A stretch of DNA of 64,000 bases from an uncultured bacterium. Its GTDB lineage: Bacteria; Verrucomicrobiota; Lentisphaeria; Victivallales; UBA1829. The translations under genes were made by a program, and so were the position numbers. Positions within the stretch are counted from its first letter, which is position 1. Each line of letters begins with the position of its first letter. The stretch lies in assembly GCA_900549415.1 (NCBI GenBank), contig URNX01000008.1, positions 1-64,000 on the forward strand. The letters are read 5' to 3'. The notes beneath the pieces were generated by a model that was given only the letters and a program-made list of their open reading frames with translations, ran no database searches and was not told where the DNA came from. This document shows, one piece after another, positions 43,308 to 49,623 of the stretch.

Positions 43308-43568
43308 TTATATTTTTTGAACGGACTGTTTCGAATAAACGGTTTTTGCGGAGACGCCGCGGAGCATTCCGAGTTTTCCGGAAAGCGAACTGATGACATC
43401 CTGGGGTGCGTCGAGAACAACGCTGATGATGGCAATTCCCTGCTGGCGGTACGGAATACCCATCCGTCCGATGATATAACCGGAATATTCATGCAGAATC
43501 CGGTTGATCTGTTCGGTCACATCGGGATTTTCCACGATGATTCCGATCAATGCAATTCGAGTTTCCAT
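43308..43568 (-). CDS. TM1266-family iron-only hydrogenase system regulator
   Basis: An 86-residue ACT/NikR-C-like protein (TRIALIGIIVENPDVTEQIN; GRMGIPYRQQGIAIISVVLD; LSGKLGMLRGVSAK). The family is found almost only with [FeFe]-hydrogenase maturation genes and is thought to be regulatory, perhaps by binding a ligand; it has no DNA-binding domain. Ribosome site is GGAGGAG. It is preceded by a structured leader of about 145 nt and followed directly by hydG. Confidence 0.88.
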   Translation of the reverse strand: METRIALIGIIVENPDVTEQINRILHEYSGYIIGRMGIPYRQQGIAIISVVLDAPQDVISSLSGKLGMLRGVSAKTVYSKQSVQKI

Positions 43569-43713
43569 ATTCTCTCCTCCAGAAAATAGTGAAGGCGCAG
43601 AGATACGGAGACTCCATATTCGCTTCGCCTTCCCGCCCGGGCGAACCCTCGCGGCTCAGTACGACTGCTTTGCAAAAATCTTTGGACGCGGGAATCCCTT
43701 GTCCGCAGAAAGA
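43569..43713 (-). promoter_or_regulatory. structured 5' leader of the TM1266-hydG operon
   Basis: About 145 nt between the predicted start (near 43713) and the ATG at 43568, on the minus strand. It can form GGAC-aa-GGG-att-CCC-gc-GTCC, CAGT-cgt-ACTG, and two competing stems that share the same segment: 43640-43645 with 43624-43629 (TTCGCC/GGCGAA) or 43626-43632 with 43591-43597 (GAAGGCG/CGCCTTC). The second contains an inner ATAxGGA/TCCxTAT hairpin and ends 10 nt before the ribosome site. I do not recognise a known riboswitch core. Confidence 0.45.
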
Positions 43714-43719
43714 CTGTTC

Positions 43720-43748
43720 AATGTACCATGAAAACACGAAGAATGCAA
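43720..43748 (-). promoter_or_regulatory. promoter of the TM1266-hydG operon
   Basis: TTGCAT (43743-43748), 17-bp spacer, TACATT (43720-43725) on the minus strand. The remainder of the gap to 43871 is AT-rich and empty apart from the ribosome site of the next gene. Confidence 0.5.
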
Positions 43749-43871
43749 GTGTTTCTTAAAAAAATAAAAAAAGATTTTTCCGGCGGAAAGCTCCGGCCAT
43801 TTGAAAAATTTAAAATACGTGGTAGTGTACTAGTAGGATTTGAATAAAAAAATTTTACATAGGAGCTTGAA

Positions 43872-44372
43872 ATGAAAATGAAATTCCGATTCCTGGCCCT
43901 GCTTTTCGCCGCGGCGCTCTTCTCCCCCGCTGCACTTCCCGCCGCGGACCCGAAGCCTGCCCCGCCGAAACCCGCCCCGAAAAAACCGAACCGCGGCGAT
44001 ATCGAACGGAGAATCAGAGCACAATACCCCTTCAAACAGGCAAAGCCCGGCGACAAGGTCATTTTCCGGATTACCAACGGACGCATTGTGCGCGGCGTCG
44101 TCGAAAAGATTCTCCCGAACGGCGTCCGCATCAAAGATCCCGAATTCAACATCGTTTTTCTCCAGAAACGTGAAACTATCGAACTCGCTTTCCGCGCCAC
44201 GATGTTCTACAAAGAGGAATACAACAGCTTCATCAAGGGCGAAGTCGACCACGAAATGAACCCCGTCAAATTTGACGCATCGGGCAACAAACAGAGTGTT
44301 GCAAAGCCCGGCGACAAGCGCTTTATCGCTCCGAAAAAGAAAGCCAAGACAAACTTCAACAAGAAAAACTGA
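43872..44372 (+). CDS. small secreted basic protein of unknown function
   Basis: A 166-residue protein with a signal peptide (KFRFLALLFAAALFSPAALP), cut near AAD, and a proline/lysine-rich segment (KPAPPKPAPKKPNRG). A compact central domain follows, resembling an SH3- or Sm-like beta-barrel (GDKVIFRITNGRIVRGVVEK), and the tail is lysine-rich. It probably resides in the periplasm. No family was recognised. AGGAG precedes the ATG and the HAD gene starts 2 nt after its stop, so the two are co-translated. Confidence 0.75.
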   Translation: MKMKFRFLALLFAAALFSPAALPAADPKPAPPKPAPKKPNRGDIERRIRAQYPFKQAKPGDKVIFRITNGRIVRGVVEKILPNGVRIKDPEFNIVFLQKRETIELAFRATMFYKEEYNSFIKGEVDHEMNPVKFDASGNKQSVAKPGDKRFIAPKKKAKTNFNKKN

Positions 44373-44374
44373 GG

Positions 44375-45052
44375 ATGATTTCAACCATCCTTTTTGACAA
44401 TGACGGAGTGCTCGTCGACACCGAACGCGTGTTCTACGAGTCGAACCGCCACATGCTTGAAGAATTCGGCGTGAAACTGGACGAAACCGAATTCTCCAAG
44501 CTGAGTCTCTCCAAAGGAATGAGCCTGGCGGACATCATTGTTTCGCTGGGCAACTCTCCGGAAACGGCGGAGGAGGCGCGCCGGCGCCGCAATGTCGTCT
44601 ACGACCGTATGCTGCTCGAACGCGGAGCATCCCTGGTCATCCCCCATGTTCCAGAAGTTCTCGCCGGACTGCACCAAACCTGCCGGATCGGGGTTGTAAC
44701 GTGCTGCCAGAAGATGCACTTCAAAACCATTCATGACGCAAGCGGACTGCGCCCGTTTTTCGATTTTGTCGTCGGAGACGGCGATTTTGAGCGGCACAAA
44801 CCGTACCCGGATCCCTATCTCACCGCGCTGGAACGAGCGGGAATCTCTCCGGAAGAGGCAATTGCGGTGGAAGATTCGGAACGCGGTGTGCTCTCCGCAA
44901 TCCGGGCCGGACTCCGCGTCGCGGCTATTCCGCGCGGGATCAGCCTGTGCGGCGATTTTTCCGCCGCGACATGGCGTCTGCAGGACATCCGTGAACTGCC
45001 TGCACTGCTGGATTCGCTTCAGCCGCGGAAAGAGAACTCGCAGCCGCAGTAA
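44375..45052 (+). CDS. HAD-family phosphatase (phosphoglucomutase/phosphoglycolate-phosphatase-like)
   Basis: A 225-residue HAD hydrolase with motif I FDNDGVLVDTE, motif II near GVVTCCQK, motif III lysine in ERHKPYPDPYL, and motif IV AVEDSERGVLSA. The cap domain is helical as in the beta-phosphoglucomutase and sugar-phosphatase group. Motif I has DND rather than DxD with a second Asp three residues on in the usual DFDGVL form; the two catalytic aspartates are kept. Its 3' end overlaps the convergent queH by 34 bp. Confidence 0.88.
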   Translation: MISTILFDNDGVLVDTERVFYESNRHMLEEFGVKLDETEFSKLSLSKGMSLADIIVSLGNSPETAEEARRRRNVVYDRMLLERGASLVIPHVPEVLAGLHQTCRIGVVTCCQKMHFKTIHDASGLRPFFDFVVGDGDFERHKPYPDPYLTALERAGISPEEAIAVEDSERGVLSAIRAGLRVAAIPRGISLCGDFSAATWRLQDIRELPALLDSLQPRKENSQPQ

Positions 45053-45546
45053 TTCTGCCGGTAAAGCTCCAGTTCACGGCTCAGCACAAGCGAACGTTTG
45101 AATCCATCCTGTTTCTTGAAATTATACGCCTCGAAATGTGCGTATGGTTCGGCAATGCGGAAAATCAGGTTCGAATTCTTGTGCGGGCTGACCGTGAGAG
45201 TCGTTGCGAAATTCATCTCCAGCTCCTCCGCTTTTTTCGCCGTGCGTCCAAGCGAATATCCGAAACATGCGGCGCAGCGGAGTCCGCGTTCCGGCTGAAG
45301 CGCGTAATCCGCGACCTGCGAAACATGCGTGAGCCATGAGGCATGATCATAATCATCGACAAGCACTTCCAGGTGAAAGGCTTTTGCAAACCTGTACACC
45401 GTCTCCAGGCGCTTTTCGAACTCCTCCGCGGTGTTGATGTTGGAGTTTGAAAAATAGAGCGTCACATCCCGCTCTTCCGCAATGAGGCGTTCAATGCAGC
45501 CGGAAGCGCAAGGTGCACAGCAGGTGTGGAGAAGCAGTTTTTTCAT
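45019..45546 (-). CDS. queH: epoxyqueuosine reductase QueH
   Basis: Last step of queuosine tRNA modification. The 175-residue protein has the QueH cysteine pairs: LHTCCAPCASGC at the N-terminus and RCAACFGYSL in the middle, with NYCGCEFS at the end. QueH replaces the cobalamin-dependent QueG in many anaerobes. It overlaps the LacI-type gene by 4 nt and is the last gene in the coupled cluster starting at 48101; no other queuosine genes are nearby. Confidence 0.93.
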   Translation of the reverse strand: MKKLLLHTCCAPCASGCIERLIAEERDVTLYFSNSNINTAEEFEKRLETVYRFAKAFHLEVLVDDYDHASWLTHVSQVADYALQPERGLRCAACFGYSLGRTAKKAEELEMNFATTLTVSPHKNSNLIFRIAEPYAHFEAYNFKKQDGFKRSLVLSRELELYRQNYCGCEFSFRG

Positions 45547-46547
45547 TTTCCGTTTTCTTCCGGAAGTGAAGCGCGCCAGATCGGCGCTGTCGGGATTTCA
45601 CGCGTCTCCAGCGGCATGCAGTCTTTGAGGTGCGCAACCATCATATCCGCACAGAGGGAGGCACATTGAGCCGCCATCTGGTCGAAAGTCGTAATCGGAA
45701 CCGGACAGTATTCGGAAAGCCGGATATTGTCTCCGCCGGTCAGCAGGAGGTCTTCCGGAATGCGGATTCCGCGTTCCATGCAGCGCATTTCAACGGCAAG
45801 CGCGGCCTCGTCATTCGCGCAAATCACAGCGTCCGGGTTCGAATTCAGCGCGGCATCGGCAAGCGCGGTGACGTCGGAAAGAATCAGATCCTCCCCGAAA
45901 AACACCTGCGGGGAAAAGGGCTCTGCTGCCTCAAGGAAACCGGCGAGGCGCTGGCGGTAGCTGTCGCCGTTGCGCGACATGATTCCGGCGATTCGGCGCG
46001 CTCCGCGGTCAATGCAGCTCTGGGTCAGTATACGGAGAATCTCCTTCTGCTCCGCGTACACCGCCGGATGCGCACCGACCCGGTTGGTCAGGAGCAGATA
46101 CGGGAACCCGGCCTCTGCAAGCTCGTCCAGAAACGTATGTTCCTCACGGGCGCCCCAGACAATCAGACCGTCTATTTCATTCCGTTTGAAAAGATTCAGA
46201 TGTTCTTTCGTTTCGACGAATTCCGCACTTCCGAGGAGCGGCAGGGTGCGGTAGCCGCGTGCGAGGAGCTCACGGCAAACAGCAAAAAGAGACTTGGAAA
46301 GATTGTCGTCGTCCGTCATCTCGCCGGAAGCCTTGAGGAAACCGATCACTCCGGCCTGACGCGAAAAGAAGCGCAGGGCGTGAATGCTCGGCTGGTAATC
46401 CAGCTTATGGCAGACTTCCAGAACCCGCTGTCTGGTTTCCTCGCTGATGGGGATGTTCGTTTTGCGTCCGGAAAGAACGCGGGAAACGGTGGAAGGAGAG
46501 CATTTCGCAAGCTCTGCAATCCGGCGGATGTTGAGCGGTTTATCCAT
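45543..46547 (-). CDS. LacI-family transcriptional regulator
   Basis: A 334-residue repressor-type protein with an N-terminal helix-turn-helix and hinge (IRRIAELAKCSPSTVSRVLSG) and a periplasmic-binding-protein-like sensor domain (DGLIVWGAREEH; ICANDEAALAVEMRCMERG; LLTGGDNIRLSEY). Ligand probably a sugar. Its start codon shares one base with the stop of the lipoprotein gene (TGATG) and no ribosome site is visible, so translation seems to depend on the upstream gene. This is unusual for a regulator. Confidence 0.9.
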   Translation of the reverse strand: MDKPLNIRRIAELAKCSPSTVSRVLSGRKTNIPISEETRQRVLEVCHKLDYQPSIHALRFFSRQAGVIGFLKASGEMTDDDNLSKSLFAVCRELLARGYRTLPLLGSAEFVETKEHLNLFKRNEIDGLIVWGAREEHTFLDELAEAGFPYLLLTNRVGAHPAVYAEQKEILRILTQSCIDRGARRIAGIMSRNGDSYRQRLAGFLEAAEPFSPQVFFGEDLILSDVTALADAALNSNPDAVICANDEAALAVEMRCMERGIRIPEDLLLTGGDNIRLSEYCPVPITTFDQMAAQCASLCADMMVAHLKDCMPLETREIPTAPIWRASLPEENGK

Positions 46548-46738
46548 CAGTTCTGCAGATCGTAAGGATGCGTTTCCCAGCGGGACTGCGCATTGAAGGG
46601 TTTGGGATTCACCCCGCGCCGTTCCTGTTCCGTGGAGAAAAACTCACATCCTGCAAGCAGGAGCATAAGCAGAACGAGCGGAAAGAAAAGGAGTCTGCCC
46701 GTATGGACAGACTCCCGAATGTGCATCTGTTTACGCAT
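46547..46738 (-). CDS. 63-residue lipoprotein
   Basis: A very small lipoprotein: a basic N-terminus, a hydrophobic segment LLFFPLVLLMLLLAGC with lipobox LAGC, and a mature part of only about 33 residues (EFFSTEQERRGVNPKPFNAQ...). It starts one base after the stop of the 36-aa gene (TGAAATG) and its own stop overlaps the LacI start. The N-terminal signal is somewhat long. Function unknown; such short lipoproteins often serve as partners of membrane complexes. Confidence 0.75.
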   Translation of the reverse strand: MRKQMHIRESVHTGRLLFFPLVLLMLLLAGCEFFSTEQERRGVNPKPFNAQSRWETHPYDLQN

Positions 46739-46739
46739 T

Positions 46740-46850
46740 TCAGAACGGAAGCATTCCGTAGGAGTGCATTTCCAGCACCTGAAAGACGACTGCGGCGACG
46801 ACCATCACGAGCGTAAGAGCCGCAGTGATTGTGAAGATCAGAGAGTTCAT
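46740..46850 (-). CDS. 36-residue single-span membrane peptide
   Basis: A micropeptide almost entirely made of one transmembrane helix (FTITAALTLVMVVAAVVFQV) with a short tail containing HSYGMLPF. It is supported by an excellent ribosome site (AAGGAG, 8 nt before ATG) and by tight packing: it begins 12 nt after the coiled-coil protein's stop and ends one base before the lipoprotein's start. It is probably a small partner of the coiled-coil membrane protein. No family recognised. Confidence 0.7.
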   Translation of the reverse strand: MNSLIFTITAALTLVMVVAAVVFQVLEMHSYGMLPF

Positions 46851-46862
46851 GATTTGTTCTCC

Positions 46863-48101
46863 TTATTTCTTCGTGCTTGTTGCCATCTTTTCCTTGAGTT
46901 TCAGCAGCTCGGCAATGTTTTCCTTCGTGAAGTAGACACTGTCGCCGACCTTGATTTCGGACTGCATGGAATCTTTGTCAATGCTCGCGACTGCGCAGTT
47001 GTCATTGACCTGGACGATAACAGCTTTCGCGACAAATTCCGGTTCATCGGAAGTCAGATTGCGCGCAACGGTGATCGGGAAGCCCTGAGCGAGAGAGAGA
47101 TATCTCGTCTTATCGCCTTTCTTGAAGTGTTCGATAACAGGCATCTTTTCACCGAGGTTAATGACGATGAACGCCCAGCGGTCCTGAACCTTTTCAACGC
47201 GTCCTTCAATTCTGGCATAGAGATCCGCTTCCACCGGCTCAAGCTTGCCGCTGTCCGGATCAAGAAGCCATTTCAGACGCTGAATGTCTTTCTGGAGTTT
47301 CGCAATCTCATTGTTTTTCTGACGGATCTGATTGTCTTTGTTCGAAATCTGACCTTTCAGGCTGCGCTCGTTGTTTCTCATGCGGTTGAGATCGCCACGG
47401 GCTTTGTTCAGCTCGTTTTTCTGATTGGCAACGGCTTTTTCAATCTCCTTCGCGCTTCTCTGAACATCGCCGCGGTTGAAGTTCTTTCCAACGGTTCTGC
47501 CGATGCCGGCAAGCGTGTTGGCATAGGCATTGTTGGCGCTCTTGGTTTCATCAAGCTTCTTGTCAAAGTTTGCTGCAACCGCACCGGGGTTCGCCTTCAG
47601 AGCGTTCATATTGGTATTGATGAGTTTGTTGGCGCTCTTGACGTAGCTCTGGGCGATGACGTTGTTGCGATCTGCGGTTTTCTGTGCGCCGGCCAGCAGA
47701 TTCTTCTGTTTGTCGGCACTGGTGGAAACATTCTGCAGATCAGAAGCGGAGACATTGACTTCCAGCATGTGACCGGTCTTGCTCAGACTGTCTGCGAGTG
47801 CGTTGCGCTGTTCGTTGATCTGTTTTGCGGCCTTGGTCAGTTCGGGCAGTGCGCGCTTCACTCCGGAGAGATCCGCATTGTCCGGGTTCTTGTGTCCGAG
47901 TGCATCCTTGTTCACTTTCGCGGACAGCTTCATGCCGGAATCTTTTTCCAGCGACTTTGCGGTCTGCGCGATGCTGCTTGACATTTCTTCCCATCCTGCC
48001 ACCAGCATTTCCCTCTTGTTGAACAAGAGGAAGGAGAGTGCGACTCCTGCCACGGCGAACACCAGCACCAGAATGTTGACGACTTTGTTGAAAATTCCCA
48101 T
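46863..48101 (-). CDS. membrane-anchored coiled-coil protein of unknown function
   Basis: A 412-residue protein. One N-terminal transmembrane helix (VVNILVLVFAVAGVALSFLLF), a long alanine/asparagine/lysine-rich helical region up to about residue 230, a strong coiled coil at about 225-285 (RSLKGQISNKDNQIRQKNNE), and a C-terminal domain of about 120 residues that looks all-beta (ARIEGRVEKVQDRWAFIVIN). The layout recalls MreC-like or envelope-scaffold proteins, but I see no clear homology. First gene of a five-gene cluster with its own promoter. Confidence 0.8.
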   Translation of the reverse strand: MGIFNKVVNILVLVFAVAGVALSFLLFNKREMLVAGWEEMSSSIAQTAKSLEKDSGMKLSAKVNKDALGHKNPDNADLSGVKRALPELTKAAKQINEQRNALADSLSKTGHMLEVNVSASDLQNVSTSADKQKNLLAGAQKTADRNNVIAQSYVKSANKLINTNMNALKANPGAVAANFDKKLDETKSANNAYANTLAGIGRTVGKNFNRGDVQRSAKEIEKAVANQKNELNKARGDLNRMRNNERSLKGQISNKDNQIRQKNNEIAKLQKDIQRLKWLLDPDSGKLEPVEADLYARIEGRVEKVQDRWAFIVINLGEKMPVIEHFKKGDKTRYLSLAQGFPITVARNLTSDEPEFVAKAVIVQVNDNCAVASIDKDSMQSEIKVGDSVYFTKENIAELLKLKEKMATSTKK

Positions 48102-48118
48102 CTTTTGCTCCTTGCTAT

Positions 48119-48146
48119 ATTATATGCTTCTTTTCTGTATTCGCAA
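48119..48146 (-). promoter_or_regulatory. promoter of the coiled-coil/lipoprotein/LacI cluster
   Basis: TTGCGA (48141-48146), 16-bp spacer, TATAAT (48119-48124) on the minus strand, 17 bp before the start at 48101 with AAGGAG between. Confidence 0.6.
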
Positions 48147-48225
48147 CACTTGTAAACTTACTATGAATAACCTGTTATGTCAAATCGTTTTCCGAAATAT
48201 TTTCAGAGTTTTTTTGCTTTTTTTC

Positions 48226-48254
48226 TTGATTTTGCCGTTTGACAACGCTATTTT
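48226..48254 (+). promoter_or_regulatory. promoter of the MBL-fold hydrolase gene
   Basis: TTGATT (48226-48231), 17-bp spacer, TATTTT (48249-48254), then AGGAGG just before the ATG at 48279. Confidence 0.5.
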
Positions 48255-48278
48255 CCCGAAAAACAGGAGGATTTCTCA

Positions 48279-48890
48279 ATGTTTCAGACCTTCCAAATTC
48301 CCGTCGGAGGCTTTGATTCCAACTTTTCATACCTTCTCGTCTGCGGTTCCGATGCCCTGATCATCGATCCCTGCGGCGATGTTTCCGCAATCCGCCGCGC
48401 CGTCGAATCGCTCCCGCATGCCCCTGCACCACGCTATATTCTGCTGACGCATTCGCACCGTGACCATGTTTCCGGAATCGACGAAGTGCGGAGCTTCTTT
48501 CCCGCTCCCGTCTGCATCTCCGCCGCATCCGGCTTCCCGTGCGGACGGAAACTGAACGACGGCGAACATCTGCCGCTCGGCACGGGCTTCGTCGAATGTC
48601 TCGCAACACCGGGTCACACACCCGATTCCATGTGTTTCCGCACATCCGATGACTCAGCGCTCTTCACCGGCGACACTCTGTTCATCGGCGACTGCGGGTT
48701 CTGCAAAGCGGAACCCATGTTCCGTTCCATGCTCCGTCTCCGCGCCCTGCCCGACTCCCTGACCATCTACCCCGGACACGATTACGGTGAACGCCCGAAC
48801 GACACCCTCGGACATCAAAAGCTGGTCAACCGGTATCTGAACGCGCCCGAATTGAACGAATTCCGCGAACGGCTGAAAGATCTCACTTGA
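48279..48890 (+). CDS. MBL-fold metallohydrolase (glyoxalase-II-like)
   Basis: A 203-residue metallo-beta-lactamase-fold protein with the metal signature HSHRDHVSG, then TPGHTPDSMCF, LFTGDTLFIGDCG and YPGHDYGE. Length and layout match short hydroxyacylglutathione-hydrolase-like enzymes that cleave thioesters; the actual substrate is unknown. It overlaps the convergent MarC gene by 8 bp. Confidence 0.9.
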   Translation: MFQTFQIPVGGFDSNFSYLLVCGSDALIIDPCGDVSAIRRAVESLPHAPAPRYILLTHSHRDHVSGIDEVRSFFPAPVCISAASGFPCGRKLNDGEHLPLGTGFVECLATPGHTPDSMCFRTSDDSALFTGDTLFIGDCGFCKAEPMFRSMLRLRALPDSLTIYPGHDYGERPNDTLGHQKLVNRYLNAPELNEFRERLKDLT

Positions 48891-49497
48891 ACAGGATGTT
48901 GCGCATTCCGTCGAAAATCATCTGTGCGGCAATGGCGGAAAGGAAGAGCCCGGAAACCTTGCTGACGATCGTGATCCCCTTCTTCCCGAGCATCCGCTCG
49001 AACCAGGAACCGAGCAGCAGAATGACGGTCAGGACGAAAATTGCAATCAGGAGCGCGGAAAGATTCGCAAACATCCGCGCATTCTCGTTCCCCGCGACGA
49101 TCAGCGCCGCAGTCGTGCCGGGTCCGACCGTAATCGGAATGGCAAGCGGAACCACGGCGATTTCGTCGTAATCCGCACGCGTCTCCTGTCCTTCCGCAAC
49201 CTTTGCGCTGCCGTTGCCGTTTCCGTTGCCGCGGACCATCTGGATCGCGCTCAGCATCAGGATGATTCCGCCGCCGATCCGGAACGCATCGATCTTCACG
49301 CCGAACAGCATGAAAATGAAGTTTCCGAAATAGAACCATGCGCATGAAATGACCAGGACGGCAATTCCGGTTTTCAACGCGACTTTCCGCCGTTCTCCGC
49401 TTCCCGAATCCTGCGTCATGGCGAGAAACGCCGAAAGAAGCGCAAACGGGGTGAGAAGAACAAAAAACTGAAACGCCTGGTTGAAAATCGATGTCAT
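48883..49497 (-). CDS. MarC-family integral membrane protein
   Basis: A 204-residue membrane protein with about six hydrophobic helices (FFVLLTPFALLSAFLAM; IAVLVISCAWFYFGNFIF; AVVPLAIPITVGPGTTAALI; LSALLIAIFVLTVILLLG). The PLAIPITVGPG segment is the MarC/UPF0056 signature. Despite the name the family is not shown to cause multidrug resistance. Start at 49497 chosen for a GGAGC ribosome site. Confidence 0.9.
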   Translation of the reverse strand: MTSIFNQAFQFFVLLTPFALLSAFLAMTQDSGSGERRKVALKTGIAVLVISCAWFYFGNFIFMLFGVKIDAFRIGGGIILMLSAIQMVRGNGNGNGSAKVAEGQETRADYDEIAVVPLAIPITVGPGTTAALIVAGNENARMFANLSALLIAIFVLTVILLLGSWFERMLGKKGITIVSKVSGLFLSAIAAQMIFDGMRNILFK

Positions 49498-49576
49498 GAC
49501 AGCTCCGTAAAATGTTTTTTCCAATAATCTAGCCATGTTTTCCGGAAAGTCAACTTTTTTTCTGCCGGAAACGGTG

Positions 49577-49582
49577 TATATT
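49577..49582 (+). promoter_or_regulatory. mnmG -10 element
   Basis: TATATT at 49577-49582 within AACGGTGTATATT, the same extended -10 as at tRNA-Lys and nearly the same as at rnpB. The -35 region is T-rich and poorly defined. Confidence 0.45.
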
Positions 49583-49623
49583 ATCTGAGAAACTTATCGC
49601 CTTATTAATTGGGAGACCTTGCT

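Noticed and set aside
43504..43759. Short plus-strand open frames across the TM1266 leader
   Set aside because: No ribosome sites; they cover the promoter and hairpins of the minus-strand leader.
49609..49623. TTG start of mnmG at 49609
   Set aside because: No ribosome site; TTG at 49624 has GGGAG at the right distance and fits the family start.
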